A stretch of DNA of 6,450 bases from an uncultured Micrococcales bacterium (GTDB lineage: Bacteria > Actinomycetota > Actinomycetes > Actinomycetales > Microbacteriaceae), in the NCBI GenBank assembly GCA_937919125.1, contig CALFOB010000028.1, forward strand, positions 1 through 6,450. Direction: 5' to 3'. Made by a program: the position numbers and the translations under genes. Positions 1 through 5,223 of this stretch are shown in pieces. The notes under the pieces were generated by a model. That model was not told the DNA's origin and searched no databases. It saw only the letters and a list, made by a program, of their open reading frames with translations. Every line of letters begins with the position of its first letter. The stretch's first letter is position 1.

Positions 1-135
1 TACGAGTTCTTCAATACTTCCGACATCAGCAACTGCGCGGTCACGTGCGTAACCAGTTACTTCAATTCCTTTGTTGCGAAGACGGGTACGCATGTTGCCA
101 CCCATTTTTCCTAGGCCAATTAGTCCAATGTGCAT
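1..135 (-). CDS. gnd: 6-phosphogluconate dehydrogenase, N-terminal part (cut by window edge)
   Basis: The first 45 residues of a protein that begins MHIGLIGLGKMGGNM; the gene continues beyond the left edge. The GLGKMG stretch at residues 7-12 is the GxGxMG dinucleotide-binding turn at the start of the Rossmann fold in 6-phosphogluconate dehydrogenases, and the following basic stretch (RTRLRNKGIEVTGYARD) fits the next helix and strand. The family oxidatively decarboxylates 6-phosphogluconate to ribulose 5-phosphate in the cytoplasmic pentose phosphate pathway. The ATG is preceded by a GAAAGG Shine-Dalgarno-like sequence. It starts 29 bp after the dnaN stop on the same strand, so co-transcription with dnaN is likely. 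A gnd gene after dnaN is a common actinobacterial arrangement. Other NAD(P)-binding beta-hydroxyacid dehydrogenases start similarly, but context favours gnd. Confidence 0.85.
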   Translation of the reverse strand, partial: MHIGLIGLGKMGGNMRTRLRNKGIEVTGYARDRAVADVGSIEELV

Positions 136-164
136 TTGTTGCCTTTCGATGTTGATGCTTTTGT

Positions 165-1307
165 TTAGCGCTTTAGCATGTTCGGGTTTAGAAGGTACCG
201 ATATGTGTCAGGCGAAGCTGCATCTTTGGAGGTTTGGCTTGACATGATGATAGGTCCAGGGCGAGACGGGTCTCTCTGGTTTTTTGTGAATTCAATTTTC
301 ACAAATTCGCTTGTGATCTGAGATAGACCATCGTGGAACAACCAAGGCTTAAATCTCAAGCTAGTTGGGTTTCCGTTAAGAGTTGCTTGAACAGTTTCAG
401 AAGCGTTGTTCTCTGAACTTGTTGAATCTAGATTTACAGCACCTTCTTCGAATGCGTAACGAATAGTGTCTTCAGATTCATTTACAACAAGTTCAACACG
501 ACGAGTTGCATCGATTAGATCTTGTTTGTTGATAACAACTGACTCTTCAAGATTGGTTGGGAAGTACTGATCGATGTCAGGGTAGTTTTCAATGTTTAGA
601 ACAACTGTTGTGACAATTCTGTTCTTAGCTTGGAAAGCAACCATGCCACCATCAGGTGCGATTGAAATACTTACTTCACCTAGATTTGAGAAAGTCTTTT
701 CAATGTCTTGCATTGTTTTGGTTAGAACAACCGCTGATGTTTCATCAGGAACATTCTTACCTAGCCACTGAACCTGGCAACGAGCAATTCTGTTTGGATC
801 TGCAGCTGTGAAAGTAACTGATGTGTCAGTAGCTCTTAGCTGAATACCTTTTTGGAATGGCCTAGTTGAATCTTTAGCTGAAGCAACTGAAACTCTTCTA
901 ATTGCAGAGATGAATGCATCTCCGTCGATAGTTCCATTCACTGGTGGAATTGGAGGAAGAGTTGGGTACTGCTCGATTGGAAGTGTCGCTAATTCAAACT
1001 TTGAAGTGCCACAAGTTAGTACTGCTTTTGTGCCATCAATAACGAAAGTAACTGGCTGGTTTGGAAGACGTCCGATGATTTCGTTTAGTAGACGACCTGA
1101 GACAAGAGCTGTTCCGGACTGATCTACGTTTGCTACAACATCTGTTTGAGCTGAAACATCGTGGTCAAAAACAGAGATTTGTAGTGAGTTTGCATCAGCA
1201 ACCAATCTCATTCCCGATAGAACCTGGGATGTAGGTTTTGACTGAAGCATACGAGCTGCGAAAGCTACTGCTTCTGCGAGCACATCTCTGTTGACCTGGA
1301 ACTTCAC
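165..1307 (-). CDS. dnaN: DNA polymerase III beta subunit (sliding clamp)
   Basis: 380 residues, within the normal range for bacterial beta clamps. The clamp is a dimeric ring that tethers DNA polymerase III and other repair and replication partners to DNA. Family landmarks seen: the N-terminus MKFQVNRDVLAEAV, the EQYPTLPPIP stretch (112-121) ending domain 1, AADPNRIA (168-175) where the family has ATDxxRLA, NYPDIDQYFP (241-250) closing domain 2, FKPWLFHDGL (319-328), and the C-terminal YRYLLNPNMLKR. The start codon is GTG (read as Met), chosen because it has AAGGTGA just upstream and gives the conserved KF.V.R N-terminus. The partner-binding C-terminus reads NPNM rather than the MPMR-like sequence of E. 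coli. It lies 336 bp downstream of dnaA across the candidate origin and 29 bp upstream of gnd. I found no convincing dedicated promoter. Confidence 0.96.
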   Translation of the reverse strand: MKFQVNRDVLAEAVAFAARMLQSKPTSQVLSGMRLVADANSLQISVFDHDVSAQTDVVANVDQSGTALVSGRLLNEIIGRLPNQPVTFVIDGTKAVLTCGTSKFELATLPIEQYPTLPPIPPVNGTIDGDAFISAIRRVSVASAKDSTRPFQKGIQLRATDTSVTFTAADPNRIARCQVQWLGKNVPDETSAVVLTKTMQDIEKTFSNLGEVSISIAPDGGMVAFQAKNRIVTTVVLNIENYPDIDQYFPTNLEESVVINKQDLIDATRRVELVVNESEDTIRYAFEEGAVNLDSTSSENNASETVQATLNGNPTSLRFKPWLFHDGLSQITSEFVKIEFTKNQRDPSRPGPIIMSSQTSKDAASPDTYRYLLNPNMLKR

Positions 1308-1400
1308 AGTTCACCTTTCGTGGGGATTACTTGGTTAATCTTGGCATAAAACTCAGTCACCATTGGTACAAAGCACAACCCTAAGAGTTATGGCCTTTCA

Positions 1401-1436
1401 ATTCTTTAATTCTTTAATCTTTAATAGTCTTATTAA
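1401..1436. other. AT-rich repeated block, probable DNA unwinding element
   Basis: The block contains TCTTTAAT at 1403-1410 and 1411-1418 in exact tandem, with CTTTAAT again at 1419-1425, then AGTCTTATTAAC. It is almost wholly A/T and lies directly beside the two perfect DnaA boxes, separated by the GC-containing CACC at 1437-1440. On the strand that reads TTATCCACA, the sequence after the boxes is GG, then TGTTAATAAGACTATTA, which includes CTA and TTA triplets like the DnaA-trio elements of known origins. The unwinding role is inferred. Confidence 0.6.
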
Positions 1437-1446
1437 CACCTGTGGA
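1431..1446 (+). repeat. 16-bp repeat shared by both flanks of dnaA, copy 1
   Basis: TATTAACACCTGTGGA, identical to positions 3113-3128. Its last six bases are the start of the perfect DnaA box at 1441; the rest is the end of the AT-rich block. Confidence 0.85.
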
Positions 1447-1449
1447 TAA
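1441..1449 (-). promoter_or_regulatory. DnaA box, perfect consensus
   Basis: TGTGGATAA on the plus strand, i.e. TTATCCACA on the minus strand, an exact match to the high-affinity DnaA box. It abuts the next perfect box with no spacer and is preceded by CC, giving TTATCCACAGG on the minus strand. Confidence 0.93.
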
Positions 1450-1458
1450 TGTGGATAA
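1450..1458 (-). promoter_or_regulatory. DnaA box, perfect consensus, abutting the previous one
   Basis: Second exact TGTGGATAA in the same orientation, nine bases from the first. A directly repeated, spacer-free pair suggests head-to-tail loading of DnaA molecules towards the AT-rich block at 1401-1436. Confidence 0.93.
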
Positions 1459-1469
1459 CCCTGTTAATA
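1453..1469 (+). repeat. 17-bp direct repeat, copy 1
   Basis: GGATAACCCTGTTAATA, identical to positions 1519-1535 (offset 66 bp). The first six bases are the end of a DnaA box, so the repeat unit is a box plus CCCTGTTAATA. The repeat extends beyond what a DnaA box alone requires. Confidence 0.85.
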
Positions 1470-1515
1470 CCTTTCATTTGACCTGAACTACATGGTTGCA
1501 ACTTGTATACACATC

Positions 1516-1524
1516 TGGGGATAA
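1516..1524 (-). promoter_or_regulatory. Near-consensus DnaA box
   Basis: TGGGGATAA differs from TGTGGATAA at one position. It has the same orientation as the perfect pair and lies exactly 66 bases from the box at 1450. Both are followed by CCCTGTTAATA. It is probably a weaker site. Confidence 0.6.
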
Positions 1525-1535
1525 CCCTGTTAATA
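1519..1535 (+). repeat. 17-bp direct repeat, copy 2
   Basis: Exact second copy of GGATAACCCTGTTAATA. It overlaps the near-consensus DnaA box at 1516-1524, with the same relative position as in copy 1. Confidence 0.85.
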
Positions 1536-1643
1536 ACTTATTGAGTTGTGGAATCAAAATTCTTAGCTAACAAGCTGGCTTAGGTTACTAACAGAAATAG
1601 GGGTTTATTACACAGGTTATGAACAGGCGATGTTGAAAACTTT

Positions 1644-3047
1644 TTACTTCAAACCTGACATGATGTCGGTCACAAAGTTGTAGATAGATCTACGTTCCTT
1701 CATAAGGTCACCGACCTTCTTGATCGCATACATAACTGTGGTGTGGTCTCTACCACCAAAAAGAGCTCCAATTTTAGGAAGAGACATGCTTGTCTTTTCT
1801 CTACAGAGGTACATAGCAATCTGTCGTCCAGTAACAATTGCCTGTGACCTGGACTTACCAAAAAGCTCTTCCTGGGTGAGTTTGAAGTAGCTGCAAACAG
1901 CCCGGACAATTTCCATAGGAGCGATGCTGTTGCCATCTTCACCCAATGGGACAACGTCCTTCAGAACGGCCTGGACCAATGGCATATCGATCTGAGTTCT
2001 GTTTAGAGCTGCGAAGGCGGTAACTCGGATAAGAGCTCCTTCAAGTTCACGAATGTTGGATGAAATACGAGCAGCCATGTAGTCCAAGATTTCATCACTG
2101 ACGCGGATCTTGTCGTTTTCAGCCTTCTTGCGAAGGATAGCGATTCTAGTCTCGAGTTCAGGTGCTTGAATGTCGGTCATTAGACCCCATTCGAACCTGC
2201 TTCTCATACGCTCATCAAAACTGTTTAGAAGCTTAGGAGAGACATCGCTAGTGATAACTACCTGCTTGCCTTGCTCGTGCAATGCATTGAAAGTAGCGAA
2301 GAAGGACTCCTGAGTTTCCTTCTTACCTTGAAGGAACTGGATGTCATCGATCAGTAGAACGTCTACCTGGCGGTATTTTGACTGGAAGTTGAAGCTCGTG
2401 TTGGTTTGGATCGCATTGATGAAGTCATTTGTGAAAACTTCACTGGAAACATAGCGAACCTTCTTGCCTGGCCAGTACTGCTGTACATAGTTACCAATAG
2501 CGTGAAGAAGGTGGGTCTTACCAAGACCGGAGTTTCCATAGATAAACAGCGGGTTGTAGGCGTTTGCTGGCACTTCAGCTACAGCGAAAGCGGCTGCGTG
2601 AGCGAATCTGTTGGAGCTTCCCTGAACAAAACTCTCGAATGTATAGCGAGGGTTTAGCCTTGATGATCCATCGGTTGGTTGTGAATTATCAGTTGATGAG
2701 TAGACAGGCACCGCTGTTTCAGGCTCTTCTTCAATCTCAAGCTCTGCCTGCTGACTAGCGGTAAAAGCAAGAGTAAGCTCTGGGTTGACCACAATACCGA
2801 TGTTTGTAGGAGCTTCATCTAATCCAACGGTTGAAAGGGTTTCAAGCAAAGGCTGCTTGATTCTTTGCTCAATGATTCCGCGGGTCATCTCATTGGCGAC
2901 CTGCAAATAGAGAGTTTCACCTAAAACACCCTGGACCGAGATCAGATTAACGAAACCAAGTAGCTGGTTGGTGATGCGTTCGTCCTCTCTGAGTTTAGAG
3001 ACGACGTCTTGCCACTGTTCAGTGGTAATTCCGCTTATCTCTGGCAT
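1644..3047 (-). CDS. dnaA: Chromosomal replication initiator protein DnaA
   Basis: 467 residues; binds DnaA boxes, opens the origin and recruits the replicative helicase. Domain I spans about residues 1-85, followed by a short acidic linker (domain II, about 100-130, rich in E, S and T). The AAA+ domain has Walker A GNSGLGKT at 171-178, Walker B LLIDDIQ at 231-237, the SRF arginine finger with R284, and sensor 2 NIRELEGAL at 331-339 with R333. Domain IV ends with the DNA-binding signature GGRDHTTV at 431-438. No key residue is missing. The protein is short for an actinobacterium, where long domain II linkers are common. The ATG has GAGAG six bases upstream and gives the expected N-terminus. 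DnaA boxes in the 130 bp upstream suggest autoregulation. The gene points away from rpmH and towards dnaN. Confidence 0.98.
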   Translation of the reverse strand: MPEISGITTEQWQDVVSKLREDERITNQLLGFVNLISVQGVLGETLYLQVANEMTRGIIEQRIKQPLLETLSTVGLDEAPTNIGIVVNPELTLAFTASQQAELEIEEEPETAVPVYSSTDNSQPTDGSSRLNPRYTFESFVQGSSNRFAHAAAFAVAEVPANAYNPLFIYGNSGLGKTHLLHAIGNYVQQYWPGKKVRYVSSEVFTNDFINAIQTNTSFNFQSKYRQVDVLLIDDIQFLQGKKETQESFFATFNALHEQGKQVVITSDVSPKLLNSFDERMRSRFEWGLMTDIQAPELETRIAILRKKAENDKIRVSDEILDYMAARISSNIRELEGALIRVTAFAALNRTQIDMPLVQAVLKDVVPLGEDGNSIAPMEIVRAVCSYFKLTQEELFGKSRSQAIVTGRQIAMYLCREKTSMSLPKIGALFGGRDHTTVMYAIKKVGDLMKERRSIYNFVTDIMSGLK

Positions 3048-3089
3048 GGTTTTCTCTCAAAGGTCATTGTTTTACTGGTCTTCATCTAG

Positions 3090-3098
3090 TTTTCCACA
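3090..3098 (+). promoter_or_regulatory. DnaA box (TTTTCCACA)
   Basis: TTTTCCACA matches the TTWTNCACA consensus. It is the only box in this cluster oriented on the plus strand and is the closest to dnaA, 43 bp from its start codon, where bound DnaA could interfere with dnaA transcription. Confidence 0.75.
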
Positions 3099-3112
3099 AC
3101 TGACTCCACAGA

Positions 3113-3128
3113 TATTAACACCTGTGGA
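3113..3128 (+). repeat. 16-bp repeat shared by both flanks of dnaA, copy 2
   Basis: TATTAACACCTGTGGA, an exact copy of positions 1431-1446. Here too the end of the repeat is the start of a DnaA box (3123-3131). Confidence 0.85.
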
Positions 3129-3131
3129 AAA
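3123..3131 (-). promoter_or_regulatory. DnaA box (TTTTCCACA on minus strand)
   Basis: TGTGGAAAA on the plus strand. It is preceded by CC, giving the extended TTTTCCACAGG on the minus strand, and lies eleven bases (one helical turn) from the next box in the same orientation. Confidence 0.78.
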
Positions 3132-3133
3132 CC

Positions 3134-3142
3134 TGTGCATAA
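3134..3142 (-). promoter_or_regulatory. DnaA box (TTATGCACA on minus strand)
   Basis: TGTGCATAA on the plus strand, an exact match to the relaxed TTATNCACA consensus and one change from the strict box. It is also flanked by CC, as TTATGCACAGG on the minus strand. Confidence 0.75.
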
Positions 3143-3167
3143 CTCCAACATTGTGTGTTTTTGAGTC

Positions 3168-3176
3168 TGTGGAAAA
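3168..3176 (-). promoter_or_regulatory. DnaA box (TTTTCCACA on minus strand)
   Basis: TGTGGAAAA, same sequence as the box at 3123, 45 bases further on. It is the last good box before the AT-rich stretch facing rpmH. Confidence 0.75.
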
Positions 3177-3324
3177 CTATCTCTAAGTATTCAACTGCCT
3201 AAGTGATTGAAATTGCAAATCGAAAACCGAAAATTTTTGACTTTAATCCAAAATGTTATGAAAAACGTGCATTTTGATCCTCAACAGAATTCAAAAATAT
3301 TGATTAAAACTTTTTGGATATAAC

Positions 3325-3354
3325 TTGACCAGAGCCCTGATATTGCCGTAAGTT
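3325..3354 (+). promoter_or_regulatory. Putative promoter of the rpmH-rnpA-yidD-yidC-jag operon
   Basis: TTGACC at 3325-3330 is a good -35 for a housekeeping sigma factor. TAAGTT at 3349-3354, 18 bases on, is a modest -10 of the TAnnnT kind common in Actinobacteria. The DNA just upstream (3286-3324) is A/T-rich like an UP element, as expected for a strong ribosomal-protein promoter. The -35 is clear; the -10 is less certain. Confidence 0.6.
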
Positions 3355-3362
3355 TAACAGGT

Positions 3363-3387
3363 TGCTCGGCATTGGGTTCGCCGGGTA
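3363..3387 (+). other. Possible hairpin in the rpmH mRNA leader
   Basis: CTCGGC at 3365-3370 can pair with GCCGGG at 3380-3385 (one G-U pair), extended by two outer pairs (one G-U), around a 9-base loop. It is the most GC-rich spot in an otherwise AT-rich leader of about 80 bases. It has no T-run, so it is not a terminator. A regulatory role is only a guess. Confidence 0.3.
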
Positions 3388-3441
3388 CTAGCTAACTTCA
3401 CTTTCGACGTGGACCCACAAAAAGTTTTGGAGTAACACCTA

Positions 3442-3579
3442 ATGAGCAAGCGTACTTTCCAACCAAACACCCGCCGTAGAGCAAAGACCCACGGCTTCCG
3501 TCTTCGCATGAAGACTCGCGCTGGCCGCGCTATCCTTGCAGCTCGTCGCCGCAAGGGCCGCACCGAACTGTCTGCGTAG
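3442..3579 (+). CDS. rpmH: 50S ribosomal protein L34 (bL34)
   Basis: 45 residues, the usual size for L34: MSKRTFQPNTRRRAKTHGFR, then LRMKTRAGRAILAARRRKGR and TELSA. The KRTFQPN start, the KTHGFR.RM core and the RR.KGR tail are diagnostic of this small, very basic protein of the large ribosomal subunit. The ATG has GGAG nine bases upstream. It is the first gene after the TTGACC promoter. Eleven of its twelve arginines use CGC or CGT, unlike rsmG at the other end of the window, which uses AGA and CGA; this fits very high expression. The stop is TAG, followed after only two codons, in the same frame, by the rnpA start. Confidence 0.98.
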   Translation: MSKRTFQPNTRRRAKTHGFRLRMKTRAGRAILAARRRKGRTELSA

Positions 3580-3585
3580 TTTCTT

Positions 3586-3933
3586 TTGCTGGCTCGAGAG
3601 AACCGGCTTACAAGGGCCGAGGATTTTCGAACAACCATGAGATCTGGTCGCAAAATAGTTGGCGACAGCATGGTTATCTATCTAAAAAGCGAAGCACAAT
3701 CTAATTCAGCACGTTTTGGTTTTGTCGTATCTAAATCTGTGGGATCAGCCGTCGAAAGAAATCGCACAAAAAGAAGACTTAGATCAGCTGTTAGAAATAG
3801 CCTGGCGGAATTTCAGAGCGGACAGTCTCTAGTTGTTAGAGCTTTACCAGCAATCAAGAACAGTACATGGCAAGAGTTAGAAGCAGAACTCAAGGAATGT
3901 GTGGCTGCAGCTAACAAACAGGTCAATAAGTAA
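3586..3933 (+). CDS. rnpA: Ribonuclease P protein component
   Basis: 115 residues, typical of RnpA, the basic protein cofactor of the RNase P ribozyme that matures tRNA 5' ends. The N-terminal RLTRAEDFR (7-15) is the usual opening of the family, FGFVVSKSVG (44-53) is the central strand, and RNRTKRRLR (58-66) is the RNR signature helix that contacts RNase P RNA. The start is TTG, giving MLARENRL. The first ATG in frame, at 3637, would remove the conserved RLT..DF segment. No Shine-Dalgarno sequence is visible before the TTG. It sits 6 bp after the rpmH stop, so translation probably depends on coupling to rpmH. Confidence 0.95.
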   Translation: MLARENRLTRAEDFRTTMRSGRKIVGDSMVIYLKSEAQSNSARFGFVVSKSVGSAVERNRTKRRLRSAVRNSLAEFQSGQSLVVRALPAIKNSTWQELEAELKECVAAANKQVNK

Positions 3934-3955
3934 GAGTTGTTAATAAGGTAAACAA

Positions 3956-4279
3956 ATGAAAGCTCTATTGGTAAATCTCTGGTTAGTGCCAAGAAATGCC
4001 TTCATTGCTTTCATCGTTGTATGGAGAAAGATCATTTCTCCTTTGTATGGAGATGTTTGTCGTTTCTACCCTTCATGCTCTGCTTACGGTTTAGGCTCTA
4101 TACAACAGCATGGTTTGGTAAAAGGCTCTGTTCTAACAACCTGGCGAATACTCAGATGCAACCCTTATTCAAAGGGTGGTGTGGACGAGGTTGCTCCAGG
4201 GCCTAAATGGTTTGGGATAAGTAAGCACGGGTTTGTGTTTGCTCAGCTCGCAACAGTTTCAATAGATAAGGATAAGTAA
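3956..4279 (+). CDS. yidD: Membrane protein insertion efficiency factor YidD
   Basis: 107 residues. A small protein of the YidD (DUF37/haemolytic domain) family, which associates with the inner face of the membrane and aids insertion of proteins through YidC. The family block is nearly complete: WRKIISPLYG (23-32), CRFYPSCSAY (35-44), QHGLVKG (51-57) and RILRCNP (64-70) followed by KGGVDEV. The three conserved cysteines are C35, C41 and C68. The N-terminal 20 residues are hydrophobic and may form the amphipathic anchor. AAGGT lies upstream of the ATG. It starts 22 bp after rnpA, and its TAA stop abuts the yidC ATG, so coupling of the two functional partners is likely. Confidence 0.96.
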   Translation: MKALLVNLWLVPRNAFIAFIVVWRKIISPLYGDVCRFYPSCSAYGLGSIQQHGLVKGSVLTTWRILRCNPYSKGGVDEVAPGPKWFGISKHGFVFAQLATVSIDKDK

Positions 4280-5218
4280 ATGGATATTTTCGCAATCATC
4301 CTCTGGCCTTTCAAGTGGGTCATCGAGGCTATTTTGGTGACCTTCCACAGTGTCTTGACCACTCTAGGTCTACCTGAAGGCTCAGGAGTCACATGGGTTG
4401 CATCCATTGTCGGATTGGTTCTAGTTGTAAGAGCAGCTCTAATCCCTTTGTTTGTAAAGCAGATTAAGTCTCAGAGATCTATGTACATCCTGCAGCCTGA
4501 CCTTCAGAAGCTTCAGAAGAAGTACAAGGGTAAGACCGACAGAGACTCTCGCGAGAAGATGGCTAAAGAGCAGATGGCTCTATACAAGAAGCACGGCTCA
4601 AGCCCATTCGCCTCTTGCCTCCCTCTACTAGCTCAAATGCCAGTGTTCTTCTCACTTTTCACAACCCTTCAGGAAGCTCAGCACGAGAAGCCAGGTGTTG
4701 GTCTGCTTACCCAAGAGCTTTCAGAGTCTTTCGCTAAGTCAACATTCCTAGGTGCGAGCCTTTCAGAGACTTTCCTAACTGCTACAAGCACATCAGTGCA
4801 GATCATTGCAGCAATCATGATCGTTCTAATGACTGGTTCTCAGTTCATCACCCAGAAGCAGATCATGGCTAAGAACCAGAACCCTGATGCTCAGAACTCA
4901 CAGTTCGCTCAGACCCAGAAGATCATGCTTTACGCGTTCCCGGTAATCTTCTTGATCTCAGGTATCTCATTCCCACTAGGTGTGCTTATCTACTGGCTAG
5001 TATCTAACTTCTGGACCATGGGTCAGCAGTACTACGTCATCAAGCGCATGCCAACCCCGGGCTCTATTGCCCACAACGAACGTCAAGCTAAGTTGATCAA
5101 AAAGGGAAAAATTAGCAACGAAACCCCAGCGGCAGAAGTTGAAGCCGCTCCACCAGCCCAGCGCGTTCAGCCAGTTTCTAAGGCCAGAGCCAAGAAAAAG
5201 CCGAACGGCAAGAAGTAG
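4280..5218 (+). CDS. yidC: Membrane protein insertase YidC (Oxa1 family)
   Basis: 312 residues. It inserts and folds membrane proteins, alone or with SecYEG. It has about five hydrophobic segments: roughly 3-29, 36-58, 109-131, 163-190 and 215-250. This is the short form without the large periplasmic domain of Gram-negative YidC and without a lipobox. R51 in LVLVVRAALIPLF is the conserved positively charged residue of the hydrophilic groove. The cytoplasmic loop (62-108) is charged and helical; SPFASCLPLLAQMPVFFSLF begins the next conserved segment. The C-terminal tail from about 255 is basic and ends in KKKPNGKK, as expected for ribosome contact. AAGGAT, inside the end of yidD, serves as the ribosome binding site. 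Confidence 0.97.
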   Translation: MDIFAIILWPFKWVIEAILVTFHSVLTTLGLPEGSGVTWVASIVGLVLVVRAALIPLFVKQIKSQRSMYILQPDLQKLQKKYKGKTDRDSREKMAKEQMALYKKHGSSPFASCLPLLAQMPVFFSLFTTLQEAQHEKPGVGLLTQELSESFAKSTFLGASLSETFLTATSTSVQIIAAIMIVLMTGSQFITQKQIMAKNQNPDAQNSQFAQTQKIMLYAFPVIFLISGISFPLGVLIYWLVSNFWTMGQQYYVIKRMPTPGSIAHNERQAKLIKKGKISNETPAAEVEAAPPAQRVQPVSKARAKKKPNGKK

Positions 5219-5223
5219 GACAA

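Larger units (their letters stand above)
1308..1643. other. Candidate replication origin (oriC) between dnaA and dnaN
   Basis: A 336-bp gene-free region in the place where actinobacterial origins usually lie. It contains two abutting perfect DnaA boxes (1441-1458), a near-consensus box at 1516-1524, weaker matches at 1505-1513 (GTATACACA) and 1617-1625 (TTATGAACA), an AT-rich repeated block at 1401-1436 beside the perfect boxes, and a 17-bp direct repeat. The part from 1308 to 1400 shows only the dnaN ribosome binding site. No intrinsic terminator for dnaA and no clear dnaN promoter could be recognised. Assignment as oriC rests on gene context plus boxes; a strand-skew inflection was not computed. 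Confidence 0.8.
3048..3441. other. Divergent dnaA/rpmH intergenic region with DnaA-box cluster
   Basis: 394 bp without a gene. The dnaA-proximal third (3090-3176) carries four good DnaA boxes. Positions 3181-3324 are strongly AT-rich and hold no box that I would defend; they could act as an UP element for rpmH or as a second unwinding region. The rpmH promoter and leader occupy 3325-3441. A dnaA promoter must lie between about 3065 and 3180 on the minus strand. TTGTGG at the box at 3090-3098 is a possible -35, but no good -10 follows. Confidence 0.75.

Noticed and set aside
910..1122. Plus-strand open frame inside dnaN
   Set aside because: Shadow of dnaN, with no family resemblance and no plausible start signal. 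The same holds for the other antisense frames within dnaA, yidC, jag and rsmG.
1341..1349. TTGGCATAA and similar weak DnaA-box look-alikes (also 1547-1555, 1606-1614, 3102-3110)
   Set aside because: Two or three mismatches to TTWTNCACA; not separable from chance in AT-rich DNA.
1631..1653. Imperfect hairpin GTTGAAAA...TTCAAAC at the end of dnaA
   Set aside because: The stem needs a bulge, is AT-rich and lacks a proper T-run in the dnaA direction; not a convincing terminator.
2913..2928. Second parS-like sequence (AGTTTCACCTAAAACA) inside dnaA
   Set aside because: It has 13 of 16 matches, with two changes in the central palindrome (loss of CGTG symmetry), and it is explained by the coding sequence of DnaA residues around GVLGET. 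ParB binding is unlikely.
3237..3265. TTGACT as an additional upstream promoter for rpmH
   Set aside because: No acceptable -10 at 16-19 bases; the TTGACC at 3325 is better placed.
3249..3276. Inverted repeat CAAAATG / CATTTTG upstream of rpmH
   Set aside because: A seven-pair AT-rich stem with a 14-base loop in very AT-rich DNA is expected by chance, and no link to the promoter or boxes is seen.
3354..3671. Long open frame antisense to rpmH and the start of rnpA
   Set aside because: It is an arginine- and serine-rich translation typical of the reverse frame of a basic, arginine-rich gene; it has no ribosome binding site and overlaps two certain genes.
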